Shown: in pieces, positions 1 through 12,144 of the stretch
Position numbering within the stretch: position 1 is the stretch's first letter
Layout: every line of letters starts with the position of its first letter
Origin: Pollenia angustigena
Lineage: Eukaryota; Arthropoda; Insecta; Diptera; Polleniidae
Reading direction: 5' to 3'
Length of the DNA: 64,000 nt
Assembly: GCA_930367215.1 (NCBI GenBank)
Contig: OV884056.1
Coordinates: 227,407,127-227,471,126, forward strand
The notes under the pieces: generated by a model
What the model saw: only the letters and a program-made list of their open reading frames with translations
Told to the model about the DNA's origin: nothing
Database searches by the model: none
Program-made: the position numbers and the translations under genes

Positions 1-856
1 ATGTGTTTTTATGGCGTTTTGCATTTTATTAATAAACACAACTGTAGTTACGTTCTTTTGTTTTATTTTTTTAATAAAAGCGTCAGTTTTGATCGCAGAA
101 GTTTAAAATTTTGTCAAGATATGTACTTTAAAGGCATTCACAATAATCAATCAAAAACTCGATGTTGAATTTTTTGTTAGTTACGCCTTTTTGCATTTTA
201 GATAACGATATATTTTTAATAAGAGAAGTAACAAATATTTTCTCTAAGTCGCCTGTGTTTTAACAAAAAGAACTAATTATTCTGAGAGTGAAAAAAGGTT
301 TAAAATCTTGACTTCTAGCTCTTCTAAACCACGCCTTGAAGCTTTAAATTTTTAATAGTTGGAGGTAATGCGTCGGGAGCAAGATTTCAGTTTTTAACTT
401 ACAAGAAATTGTAATCCTTATTATTTGTTAAAAATTGGGTTATCTCGTCTTGTTCATTTTTTTCGCATGCTGGCAATACTGTAAGCAGTCAATACAACTC
501 TATATGTAGGTACAATTTCACAATTATAAAAGTAGCGTTTAAGCATGTCAGGAAGATCGTGTATTATTTTTGCTTTGTGTGTGGGGAATATTTGGTTTGA
601 AAGAAAGCATATGCAATATCATAATCATTAAAATATGCATACTTACATTATTTTGGTTTTGCAATCAGAAACTTGAACAAACCTCGGACACTGACAATGT
701 TTTACATTTTCTTTATTCGCATTTAGATTTTTTGTACAAAGCCTAGCTGCAGTGAGCCTCGAAGGAGAAAGTGCTCACCAAGATTTAATGAAAACTAAAA
801 GAAATTATCGCGGATTTCGGGACAAAAGCATGCTGGGAGACTATTGCTGGACTCAA
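1..856. other. AT-rich DNA without recognisable gene
   Basis: All frames are short and broken by stops. I see no motif, repeat edge or RNA gene that I can support here. Confidence 0.5.
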
Positions 857-1736
857 AAGCTAAGTTCCCACTTTCGGCTGAAATAGCACAATCTGTGGCA
901 ATTTGTATCGTGCTATATCGGCGCACATTTCAAAACATTGCAGAATTTATTCTTGGGTGGTCCGATTATTGTCGCACATTGTGACAATTTTTTTTCGGTT
1001 CATATCGGCCAAAACTCAATTGCGACAATAATCGGTACAATGCGGTCACACTATCGTGCTATTTGGGCATATTAAATCATATCTTTTTGTTTATTTGCTT
1101 GTTGGCAAACATAATTTTACTCTAGAATTTCTCCGTCTGAATATTCCATTATGTTTCCTAAAAATTTTAAATAGTATATTAATATACATATAATAAAAAA
1201 TGTGTTCAATTTAATTCAAACTTACTGCACTTGTTTTTTTTTTTGTCATTATTGTTTTGTAAAAAGATGTTTACAAATCAGGGATGGCAAGATCGATACA
1301 ACCTAAATGTTTTGGTTAAAGATTGGTTTCTTTCATTTAACAGTACAAATGTACTATTTAACGTTTTAATACATAAATAAAAGATAAAATAAATGTAATT
1401 TAGGTACAATTAAGCTCAAAAAAAGTAAAATTTTAGTAGCCAGTTGGTGCAATTTAAAAATTTCGTTTTGCCATCCCTTGTATCGGCGCTGATTGGCGAC
1501 TGTAATCGGCGCACAAGTGGCCGATGAAAATTGGTACATGTTAAACAATTTGATTGCTTTACATTGTGCAAGAGATTGTTCACATTATTGGCGCATCAAG
1601 GTTAATTTTGATTGTCCACAGTTAGCACAATTTCGGCACAGATTGTCGCATATTAAAAAGTTTTGACCGTTCAAACTATCGGCAAATGAAATACAACCAA
1701 AATTGGTACATTGCGCCGATCGTGGGATCTAAGCTT
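857..1736. mobile_element. Foldback-like inverted-repeat element
   Basis: The left edge (AAGCTAAGTTCCCACTTTCG) and the reverse complement of the right edge (AAGCTTAGATCCCACGATCG) match closely, which defines an ~880-bp element. Both arms (about 857-1080 and 1490-1736) are built from degenerate short words such as ATCGGCGCACA and GATTATTGTCGCACA. The middle is AT-rich and non-coding. No clear target duplication is visible. It carries no transposase, so it is non-autonomous; the superfamily is unknown. Confidence 0.6.
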
Positions 1737-1985
1737 AATACGTGAAACCAAACCAACAAATTAAAAACGACTCTCAAATAACGCCATTCACTTTTGAAAA
1801 TTTATTGGTTTTTAAACAAACTAGTGATTTTTTTATGTAAAGAACGATTTAAAAATTTTTTTTGTATCTCGAAAATCTGACGTGATAGAGAAAAACCAAT
1901 TATTGATTCGAATTCAGCCCACAAAATTACCCTAGGAAAGATATTAGGTTGCTCCAATGCAAAGAGGCCAAATTTTGTTGCTTAA

Positions 1986-2578
1986 CACTTGTGATAATAT
2001 CCGGGTACCATGATACCCACCTTGGTATATTTATAAGAAAAAATGTATTAAGAATTAAAATTTTTAAACAAGCTTCTGGATCGTCGTTATTAAGATGTAA
2101 GATTATTTTTTCTTGCTCCTTTAATACTCAAAATTTGCTTAAACTTTAGCCATCGCAATATGCGCACCCGGGTACCCCAGTACCCAATACAATACAATAC
2201 ATAAGTGGATAACAAAAACACGTTTGAACTGCCCAAAAAACTTAATAAACTATGTTCTGTATCATACAATTACATAAGTTTAATTTCCAAAGCGTTAGTA
2301 TTATAATACGGGGAAGTCTCATTTACATATCATGTATGACGAAAAATTTTCAACTGTTCTGTATAAAAATTTTAAAATTTTAGATGTTATGCAACACAAA
2401 GTTAAAAAATCATATTTTTACATAAATATAATTTAATACGCTTTTAAAAAGTTTAAAAATTTAATTTTATTTCATAAAAAAATGGATTATTAATACATTA
2501 TAGTATATGGGTACCCGGGTACCCCGGATGCTAAACAATGTGGATAAAGTTGGATATTAACACAAGGGTTAAGCTAAT
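1986..2578. mobile_element. piggyBac-type MITE with TTAA duplication
   Basis: TTAA occurs at 1982-1985 and 2579-2582. The termini are CACTTGTGATAATATCC on the left and, reverse-complemented, CCCTTGTGTTAATATCC on the right. TTAA duplication and termini starting CCCTT are characteristic of piggyBac. Subterminal GGGTACC-rich palindromes lie near 2000, 2168 and 2510. Similar GGGTACC motifs occur near the ends of the larger piggyBac-like element at 27452-28638, so the two may be related. There is no coding capacity. Confidence 0.72.
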
Positions 2579-3060
2579 CTCGTGCAGCTGCAGAAGTTTC
2601 AACAGTTTTATTCTGGGGAAATAAACTGAACCGATATGGCTTGTTTTCAATACTAGATATTTCTGGCATATAGAAAATACTTAAGGTCAAATTTAGTTGC
2701 CTGCGGCCATTATCATGTGAAGTCCTTTAATACAGGCTTACGATGGCATGAGTTGGCATAAAGGACCAAGTTGGTTTATTTTTAATATTAACAAGTTAAA
2801 GTTTCACAACCTATACCAAAGTATATACAGAAAACTTTTCAAGATTATAGGGATATAGAATAAGGAAGACCGGCAAAACTAAATTATGTTATAAGCAGTG
2901 CTGCCAGTGAATTTTTCGAAAAATTACCTACAAAAAATCCGATTTTTACCTACACGTAGAAAAAATGTCCCCTACAAAAATCCCTACTCATTATTGTCAT
3001 TAAAATAGAAGTAAAAACATTAGTTTTAGAAAATTTATTTTATTCAAATATGTATATTAA

Positions 3061-3189
3061 CTGCCTGTTCAACGATTTCGAACGTTAACTTTCGCTTAAA
3101 AAATTTATGTGAAAAACACTAACTTTTAAAAATATATTTCATATAATATTCTAAACGAACGTTTACGTTCGAAATCGTTGAACAGGCAG
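3061..3189. mobile_element. MITE copy 1, TAA target duplication
   Basis: The ends are CTGCCTGTTCAACGATTTCG and its exact inverted partner, and the element is nearly a full hairpin. TAA flanks it at 3058-3060 and 3190-3192. The second copy at 38823-38962 has the same termini and the same TAA flanks. A 3-bp TWA duplication is typical of PIF/Harbinger elements, so a non-autonomous Harbinger relative is the best guess. Confidence 0.75.
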
Positions 3190-3192
3190 TAA

Positions 3193-6100
3193 AGCTTTGA
3201 CAAAAAATAATTACAAAATAAAAAAAATAATGCATACATTGAATAATATCCCAGTAATATAAGAAAGAACCATTGGCATTAGTAACTAGCGAAATGGTTG
3301 GCATTTTTACTCTGTACACCAATGGCGCTAGTGATAGGGTATACACAGTGTACATATCCCTTTTTCCAGTCACTTAAAGCTTTAACAGTCGGTACCCACT
3401 TGTTCGCTAACCCTAAATAATGCCGGAAACATATATTTTTACGACAAATTGTTTATTTGTCATTAAGGCATTGATGTCCATTTAAGCCAACAATTGTTTG
3501 GAAGCCCCACCCCTTTGTTTCTTAAGATATCTTAGAAAAAAAATATGTGCATATTAGGGTCGCCAACTTTTTAATCCACAAACAACTCTGGAAATATATT
3601 TTTAAACGATTTTAGGGAAAAGAAATGTTTTAACCGTTTTGGACAAAAAAATATCACTAAAAATACGTTTTTTCTACATTTATTTCATAAATAATGCAAT
3701 ATGAAGAAAAATCTCTACACTCATAAAATTATTACAGTAACTGATTGTAGGTTATTAAATTCGTTTTCGGTACTGTTAAAATTGAATAAAAATATAGTTA
3801 TTTAACGAATAAATTTATTTTTCAACATTTATGTTTGTTATTAAAAAAACAAACTATCAAAAAATAATGTTTTCCGTATTTTTTTTTTTTGTTAATTTGT
3901 TTGATTTTTATCGGTTAAAATATATTTTTTAAAAGTAAAAACTATTCAATTTTAACGAATATGATGTTCAATAAATAAAAAACTTAGAAATTACTGAAAA
4001 AATCATTTGTTTTAAATGAAATGTAAATGATCCGTTTTTTAAATGAATTTTAATTTGTTTCAAATGAATTTTCGTTTGAATTTAACTACATAATATTTTG
4101 AGTGTACATATTGGAGATTATAAAAAATCTGTCCGATTTTCTTACGCTTCTATTTTAGCTTAAAAAATTTCTACATGTAGGAATTTTCCCATACTTCTAG
4201 CAACACTGGTTATGAGGCTAAGATTTCTATAATCTTTTTCGTCTATATATGATTTTTTCATCTTAAAGTAGTTTAAGGGAAGGAGAATATAGGGACCTAT
4301 TTTATATTTTATTTTTATATTCTCCAAATTTTATACAAATATGTACAACACATTTATAAGGAAGTATGTCGTGGCATTAAACGTTATTTTTGGGAGTTGT
4401 ATGTGTTTTTTATCCTTATAGTAATTGGGAAAAAAATACATATGTATATACCCAGAAAGAGATTTTAAGTCGATCGGTATAATAAAAGGTTGGTCTACTA
4501 AAACCCACATCAGTACAACCGCATAATAACCTCTGTGTGAGTATAAATATCAATTTTTTAGAGGAAGCATTTGGGCTACACTACTATGTTGTTAGTGCTT
4601 ATCCTATGTGATCGTTACCATCCTAAAAGTCTTATTTCGGGTCAAATCGATATAAAGCTAGAGAATATACTGGATCTATTTCGCCGATTTCTTAATTCAA
4701 ACGAACTTGTTATCTAAAAAATTATTGTTACCAAATTTTGCTCTTTAAAGTCTCCTACTTTGAGCTCTAGTATGCTTCTAAGATAATATTACGAGGATCA
4801 TCAATTTATTATTAGGTTTTTTCAGGGTTACAAAAAGCATGACAAACTTAATTTGCAAATCGTTTGAAAAGTTCGAAAATCTTTATACACCATAAGCTAG
4901 GGATTACATTTTTATCACTTTAAAACCGCTAGATCGTTTAAAACCCCTTCATTTATAATCACCTTTTCTAGTTTGATACCATTGTGGAATTGGTAATCGT
5001 GTACACTTGCCGTTGTTCGTAACGCATGAATGTCAGTTATTTTCATTTAAAACTCAAATTGTTCACCTCTATCACTGTAAAGCGCACCTGAGCTGAAAAA
5101 TGTGTTTTGTCCCACCCTTGTCTAATATTGTTAACTTCAGTCGCAATAATTTTCAACTCAAAACCATAAAACCAGTTTAATAATTAAATCTAAATGAAAC
5201 AAAAGACCAAAACAAAAAGAACTATTGTCTTTTACTCATTCCTGAATTTTAGTGTCTTAAAATTGACGGTAATAAATAGTCGATTGATAACGCAAATTAT
5301 TAGTATACAAATGACTTTATGCAGAACAATAAATAAAGGGTGTGGCCCTTTTTTAATGGTAGAGGGAATTACAATAGTTATTGATAGATTCTTATAGATA
5401 AATTATATTTTACACTATTTTTTACCAACATTGATAAATTACGTAAAGGTAAAAATCAACAAGAACAACATAAAACAACAAATTAATAAATAAATAAGTA
5501 TGTATGTATGTTTGTATATGTGTATGTAAATGAAAAATCAACAAAAATAAAAAACAAAATCAAACAAGTTGTCAACTATAACTGACAACTTAAGAAAGAC
5601 TTCTTATTTGTTTATTTTTCCTGAAATAATAATTGTAGGCGCGTGTATCGAATAAGAATTATGAGACAGGCACTCATGGACTCGCAGAGAGTAAGATAGA
5701 GCTAGAATTTTTGCTGGCATGTAAAAAACAGAAAAATAAAACATAGAATGTTTCTGGTTTATGCATAAAACATTAATTTATTGTAGTCGTATGTTAATAT
5801 TTTAACTTAGAAATTGAAATGGAAAGGAATGTTACAACTAATAGAATAAAGAAATTACATTAGAGTGTCATAGGGGGCAATGACGAATTGTTCATGCCCC
5901 GTGGTGTGATTTTAAGCATAGATATTAGTTTTGAGTAAATAAATTAATATATTGTAGTTTGTCTGGTCAGCTAGTTAATCAAAAGGTTGTGCATTTGTCT
6001 TGACAGTGTGTTATATTTTTCAACCTAAGTGTTGGAATAGTTAAATTGAATTAGTTAAAGGTTGTGATTGCTAATAAAGTTAAACTTCTGTAATAACTTA

Positions 6101-6593
6101 ATGAAGTTTAATACAAAGATTTCTAGCAATTGAGAACACTGGGCTAAAATGTCATGTAGCACCTATAAAAATTTTGTACAATTTGAATAAAACTCTATGA
6201 TGTTCATAATAAATAAAAGTCTCTAATAGTTTCTGAATTCGTAAATCACTTAAACTGATATTATTACGGGTAAGACTTTTGAGTGCATATAATTTTTTTT
6301 TTCGCTTAACAGTATTATTTAAATAATATCTTTAGCTTTTCTAAAATCTTTGGATGAAATTTTCTGATGATCTGGTTATCCCACCAACAATAAATTTCAG
6401 TTTATCAATAGTAAGAATTGGGAATTTAGCACATTAAAACTAAATCTTTCTAATAAATCTTGTTTAAATTTTAACTTTTGGATTAATTCCACCAAGCAAA
6501 AATAGTTTTTTATTTATTTATTTTTTACATATCGTACTGGTTTTTCTAAAGGAGGTTAACTCAAAATTAATAAATTTTCAGTAGGGACAAAAA
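3193..6593. other. AT-rich intergenic DNA
   Basis: No gene is supported. A (GTAT)n-like stretch lies near 5499-5530. The segment 4440-4510 contains phrases (CCCAGAAAGAG, AAGTCGATCGGTATA) resembling degenerate fly interspersed repeats, also hinted at near 29150 and 30940. The segment 6340-6450 is related to the MITE at 28639-28996, sharing CAATAAATTTCA and TTGGGAATTTAGCAC. The rest shows nothing I can name. Confidence 0.4.
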
Positions 6594-7144
6594 ACTGGCC
6601 TCCGATGTCGAACGCTATTGTTTGCATGCATTTTCAACGACAAACAGCTGATTTGCGGCCCACTAAGTATTATTAGCACGAAACGTCGATCGACAATGCA
6701 AGCGACCGATAACGAAACAGTTTTCATACAAATTTGCGGTCCGCTTGTGTTGTAGTTGTCGACAGAGGCAATTTGTTAAAATATTTAACAAAAACTTTAT
6801 TTACACATAAACACTAAATATTTTTTTTATTGTTCTACATACTTATATTTTTAAAACATCACCACTTATAAAATTATATAGGCTTTTAAAATATTTTATA
6901 TAAATTTGTATTCTATATTTTTTGTTTTTGTTTACTTCTATTTTTATGGCTAAATTTATGTTTTGTCGAATTTTATTTCCAAATTTATTGGCAATACAGT
7001 CATTTGAGAATAAATAAACAAATTACGCTAGAAAACGTAAAACCAGTCGACCGACAAAAGGTACTTAGTGAGCCGCTTAAGAGAACGATATTGAGTGACT
7101 TGTTATCGCTCGCGTAAGTTGTCGATCGACATCGGGGGGCCAGT
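6594..7144. mobile_element. Inverted-repeat element with GATC-rich arms
   Basis: The left end ACTGGCCTCCGATGTCGAAC pairs with the right end, whose reverse complement begins ACTGGCCCCCCGATGTCG. The arms contain repeated words such as GTCGATCGACA and AGCGATAAC in both orientations around an AT-rich centre (about 6780-7010). It is non-coding and resembles the other short-word foldback elements of this window. No target duplication was identified. Confidence 0.55.
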
Positions 7145-10090
7145 GCGTAGATATGACCACGATTTCTTGCAAAAAGTAAAAATTTAAAAATTTTTAAGTT
7201 GACTCTCTTACAACATTCACGATGATAGACTAACAACTAAAATTATTTATTTTAAATAATGCTCAAATTAAGAAAATTGCGCTCCTTCATGATCACTTAC
7301 ATATATATTTTCACAAAAATCGATTTTTTATAACAACATGCAACCGGCTGTAGTTTCTAACATTACGCTCCAATCGATGAAAACATGTTTAAATGTGAAC
7401 AGCTGTATTTTTTACAAAAATAAATTTTTTCATACTAAAATCTGAAAAACTAAAAACGGCTGTAGTGTCTCAAGCTTAAAACTATTTCTATTATAAGTCA
7501 CTAGTACTAGTGACTGTGTCAATAGTGAATCAGTACATTTGACATTTCCTGCAGGGATCAAACTTTTGAGTGAATATGAGCTTCAATAATATTGCAATAA
7601 GTATGAGTACGTATAAGTATTTTATGAGTCATGATTAAGCTCTACTCACTTTTGCACTACTCATTGCTGATCTCTGCTACCCAGTAAAAAGTGGAGCTTC
7701 TTTGCAAGCAGGTTGGTAAGGAATAGTAGCGCAATACCTCATTACAAACCTGCTTACAAGAGGCATTATTTCTATATAACACACTTGGAAGCAATACATT
7801 TTCCTGTCTGCTAAAAACCAATTTGACGCCTGATTGCGTAATACAAAAAATTTAATTTCTTTGTTCGGAAATGATCGTTAAAAAAACTTAGCAATACAAC
7901 CAGCTTCCATGTAAGGGATAAACAAAAGTACTTAGAACTTTAATCTTGAATTTCAATTATTAAATTACAACGAAGTTATTCAATCATTTTTATATATTTA
8001 AATTAAAAATTCACTTCAATGTTATTCGATTATCAGCTGCTTCTTATTAGTATGTAATTGCCAGCACATATATCAGCGATCCTGTACTTTTCTTGCTTCC
8101 AGAAACCTTTAAATTTCTTAAAAAATATATGTTTGATCGTGTGCGTAAACAAAGAGGAATATATTTTTGTTTTATATGTGTATTATAATGTGATCAATAT
8201 TTACTTTTTACCATAACATATGCAATATTTACAATAATGTCAATATTTACCAAAATATGGTTATCATTTTTGGTTCAATTATAAAATAAAATAATGTAAA
8301 CAACCCGCATCTGCGGCAGTAATGCTATAGTCTAGTTCCCAGACCATGTTTATGCCTACCAATAAAACAATGTTCCATGACAAAAGATACCAACACTGCT
8401 GCGTCCCTTTTAGTCATGCATATTAGGGACATGGTACGCCTGTCATTCACGCGGGCGCACAATTGCCTGGCAATACTACAATCAGTGTTTGCAGCCCGTC
8501 AATCACCGAAGTTCGTCTTTGCAGTAGACCAAACTCCACCCAACTAGATCTTTGGAAGTCATTTTAATCTAGGAAGCTCATGCAACTTAATCTAACACGT
8601 TATCATAATTAGAGTTAAGTGATGAAAATCAATTTAAAGAACGTAACAATTAAAAGCCGAAAGTTTCGTTTCAGAATTTTTTTAAATTGATGTCCCCCTA
8701 TTTTCTGCATATTTCTTATAACTTTAATGTTTAATGTGTACTAGATCTGGTCGGACTCCATATAAAAAAAAAGTTTTGCCAGTCACTCCCTTAAAAAAAA
8801 CATACGTCAATGAAGTTTCTTATACAGGAAAACAATTTGTTTGTCACTCCCCAATATATAGCGCCGCCACTTTAGGTCTGATCTCATAATATTTCATGTT
8901 GTTGTTACAGGCTTGACTATGGCTTCAGTTTTGTCTTTGTTGACCTTCCCCCTAATTTACAATTTTTTGAACGTGTCAAGAAATTCTTTTTAAAACTTGG
9001 TATGCCTAGCTTTTAGTATACTCGATTTTAAATTGAGCCTCTTTTTCTCTTTTCCATAAATGCTACAACAAACCCATAAAAAATAACTTTAAACCACGGG
9101 GCATGTCAATGAAGCTTATGAAACAGGAAAAAGTTAGTTTTTACCACGCCCTTAAATACTGCAAATTTTGTTTTTTTTATATAAAGCGACGCTATTAAAA
9201 GTCCGCTGTCATCGCATTATTGTTTATGGCTTGAACGTGACTTAGCAATAATTTACGATATGTTGAGATCGAAATTTAAAATGAATGCACTATATATACA
9301 TATATTAAATATAAAAACTTCATTGGTATATCTTTCATTCTAGAGGTGACAGGTACAAATTATTTCTTCGACCCGACTTAAATAAAAAAATTAAACCTAC
9401 CATTAAGAAGTGTGTTTTAAAATCGGCCAAAACTCATCACACATTTAAAACATTATCATTTCGAAATCCATCGCTTTTCATCACTCACACATGTACTTTT
9501 CGTATCAATTTTTAATTCGCGTCACAGTAACGGAACAATATATACATCTTCAAAGGAAGTTAGCACTTTATAAATCCTGAAAATAGTATGTGTAAAATAA
9601 CATTAGATAGAAGCACAATATAGGCTTGTCGACTATACTTCAAACAGTTTTCCTCTGCGAGAAGTACAATATAACATCAAAAGATTTCATTACGGTGGAT
9701 CAGTGATGGAAAATGCAATACTATTGTACTGTTTTCGGTACTTTTTAATTTATAAAATACCACTGTACCCCCGTCGGTCTTATTGCTCCTTTCTTATAAT
9801 GCAGGATACCAACAAAATTTATTGTTATTTCTTCGTTCATGTTGTTGCTAGTTAACCAACATAAATGGCCAATTTCAACAATTCTATTTATATATCAATT
9901 CATATATAAATATAATTTTTCATATACTTTTAATTTTATTTGACATGAAAAACGAATTTTAAACCTTAATTGATATATAAATAAATTGGTGAGATCGGCC
10001 ATAAGTCCTGCAAAATTGCACAGGTTTTCAACTTTCCATTACTGCGGTAGAACCAGAAAGTCTTATAGAAGCCTCCTACCGAAAATTAAA
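7145..10090. other. Intergenic DNA with a diverged direct repeat
   Basis: No gene is supported. Two diverged copies of one segment lie about 300 bp apart near 8800-8860 and 9100-9165, each with a GTCAATGAAG block followed by ACAGGAAAA and a CAC-rich tail. A weak inverted repeat around 7700-7760 (AAGCAGGTTGGTAA against its inverse) could be a small MITE remnant. Confidence 0.4.
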
Positions 10091-10538
10091 TTAACCCATT
10101 AAAGACTGAACCCCGATTTCGTGGTACGATTTTGATGAAATTTCACACATTTGATATAATGGGCATTTATATTGACATTGCGTTTTTTTTTTTATTTTTA
10201 CCTGTCAAACCTTGGCCCCTAGACCATGGGTATTTTTCTACCCACTTCGCTCTTAAAGAGTTCTAAAACACAAGATTTTTTGAAAACCAAAAATTTAAAA
10301 ATTCATTTATTGCATGCATTGATGTGTGTGTTGTGTGCTCATTTCACTATGTACGTTGAATCTGTCCCAGCGGGAAAAGGAAGAAGTACGGATGCCTTCT
10401 AGAGGGCCTTTGTATTCCTTCTTTTGGATGAAAAGGATGGTGAAATTTTAAGGGCCGATGTTGGTTTTGAATAAAAAACCAATTATTTAGGAAGTTATTG
10501 TCATTTGTTTTTATTATGAAAATATTGGTATGGTTCAA

Positions 10539-11050
10539 TCATGTATGGAACAAAATATCGGCCAAATGGCTGAGGCATAATTGAGGTTCTAAGCCGTTAA
10601 TGGGCCGAATTATCTCATCCAATAGCTCTTGAATTGTTGCTTGCTTATCGACGTACACCTTTTCTGTCAAATAACCCCAAAGACAGAAGACCAACGGTGT
10701 CAAATCAAATGCTCTTGGCGGCCAATTGACATCGCCACCACGTGAGATAACACGGCCATTGAATTCGTTGCGCAAAAGAGCGATTGTTTCGTTAGCTGTG
10801 TGGCACCGTCCTGTTGAAAGCACATATCGTCCACATCCATATCTTCCAATTCGGGCCATAAAAAGCCCATAAGCCACACCAAACAGTCACTCTTGTGAGC
10901 ACATTGGTTTTTCGACAATCACTCTTGGATTATCATTCGCCCAAATGCGGCAACTCTGCTTATTGCCGAATCCACTGAGGTGAAAATGTGCCTCATCACT
11001 GAATCACGAAGTGCAGTTTGATTTGAACGCCCATATTAATAATAAGCCAT
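10539..11050 (-). pseudogene. mariner-type transposase fragment (C-terminal half)
   Basis: Read on the minus strand, pieces of a Tc1/mariner DDE transposase appear in order: FSDEAHFHLSGFGNKQSCRI near 11000-10940, then ELEDMDVDDMCFQQDGAT, then NWPPRAFDLTPLVFCLWGY and a C-terminal helix ending FHT. The SDE acidic residue and the QQDGAT aspartate are present; the last catalytic position reads LTPLVF where LTPLDF is usual. Coding shifts between frames around 10700-10900, and a large part between the first two blocks is missing. It is therefore a dead copy. It belongs to the same broad family as the copy at 61592-62305 but is not the same insertion. I did not identify its terminal repeats. Confidence 0.82.
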
Positions 11051-11276
11051 AATAAGGTGAGGTTCACATTCAACATTGGCCCTTTACAAGGTTTGCTCGC
11101 TTTATTCCACTCTCATATCTTTGTACACACGTTGTCATTGCTCTCGCTTCTAACGGGATCAAAAAAAAAAATCTTTTGCTTGTGCGAAAAAACATAGCAA
11201 AAAATGTTACTCCTTCTCTTCTTTGTTGTCATAGAAGGGAATGTGGAATTTTTTATATTTTATACGAAAGAGCCGA

Positions 11277-11593
11277 GGCCTTCTTACTAATGCTTTGGAT
11301 GCTGCTATGGTGTATGCCAGGAATTTACACTGCATGCTAAGAAAACCTGAAGGATCTCCAATCATGAGTCAATTTTATTTCATGTGAGCGTTGTTGAAGC
11401 ATTGGTGTAAGAGAAAAAGTTGTCACAAATGCACAAGAAATGGCAAAGCACATGGAGAGCTTTGACCATATGATAAGCCATATTATTCAGCTTGGCCGTT
11501 TCGGACAATGTGAAGCAAAACTGAGTTTGGTTGTACAAAATGCAAATTTATGTTACATCCAAAGGCTTGTTTTGCACATTTTCATGCTGGTGT
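11277..11593 (+). pseudogene. piggyBac transposase C-terminal remnant
   Basis: One frame reads a helix-rich stretch (TNALDAAMVYARNLHCMLRK) followed by MSQFYFM, a stop, ALLKHWCKRKSCHKCTRNGK and then FGCTKCKFMLHPKACFAHFH. The CxxC, CxxC and HPxCFxxFH pattern matches the cysteine-rich tail of piggyBac transposases. Several in-frame stops show that it is inactive. Position and orientation fit the surrounding TTAA-flanked element. Confidence 0.72.
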
Positions 11594-12144
11594 CCCAAAA
11601 AACATTAAAAATATAAAATTATCTCAATAATCGACCACAGTTGTGATATTTATTTCTTTATTTTTTACTAATAAATAGTTAATTTTACATAAAACATCGC
11701 TTTTTTACTTGCCAAAAATTAAAAAAAAAACTATGTGTTTTGAACCCTCTGACAGCGAAGAGGGTATTTAAATACCCATGTCATTGAATCAAACCTGTGA
11801 TCAACGTTATTGGCCCAATTTAGCTAATATTTTTTTCTAAAGCAGAGCACACCTAAGGCTATAAGTCACCAAGAGGGTTTTCCGATTTTCCACTCTCCCA
11901 ATTTTCCAGCGCCGTTGTCGTTCACTTTTTCCAAATATTAAAAATTGCTAACTTGTAAGCCGCTAACTTACCCAATTAAAAGGGGCAACATTTAATTTCA
12001 AAAATTTGTTTAAGTAGTCTTATCCTTTCTTTATCTATCTGTAAAAACCAATTTCCGATACCTCTTACCTAAAGTTAGCCAGAATTTTTCTACGAAGGCT
12101 CTGTTTTTGGGTATTTAAATACCCATCCGTCCTAAATGGGTTAA

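Larger units (their letters stand above)
10095..12140 (+). mobile_element. Decayed piggyBac transposon
   Basis: TTAA flanks the element at 10091-10094 and 12141-12144. The ends are CCCATTAAAGACTGAA and, from the other side, CCCATTTAGGACGGA. Subterminal GGGTATTT...ACCC palindromes with a nearby CTTCGCTCT or AGCGAAGAG block occur at both ends (near 10227 and 11750, and again at 12112). A remnant of the transposase C-terminus lies inside on the plus strand. A mariner-type fragment on the minus strand (10539-11050) lies within it, apparently as a later insertion. Confidence 0.72.

Noticed and set aside
7679..7920. Possible small MITE with AAGCAGGTTG ends
   Set aside because: Termini match only loosely and no target duplication is visible; similar words near 56335 are suggestive but not enough.
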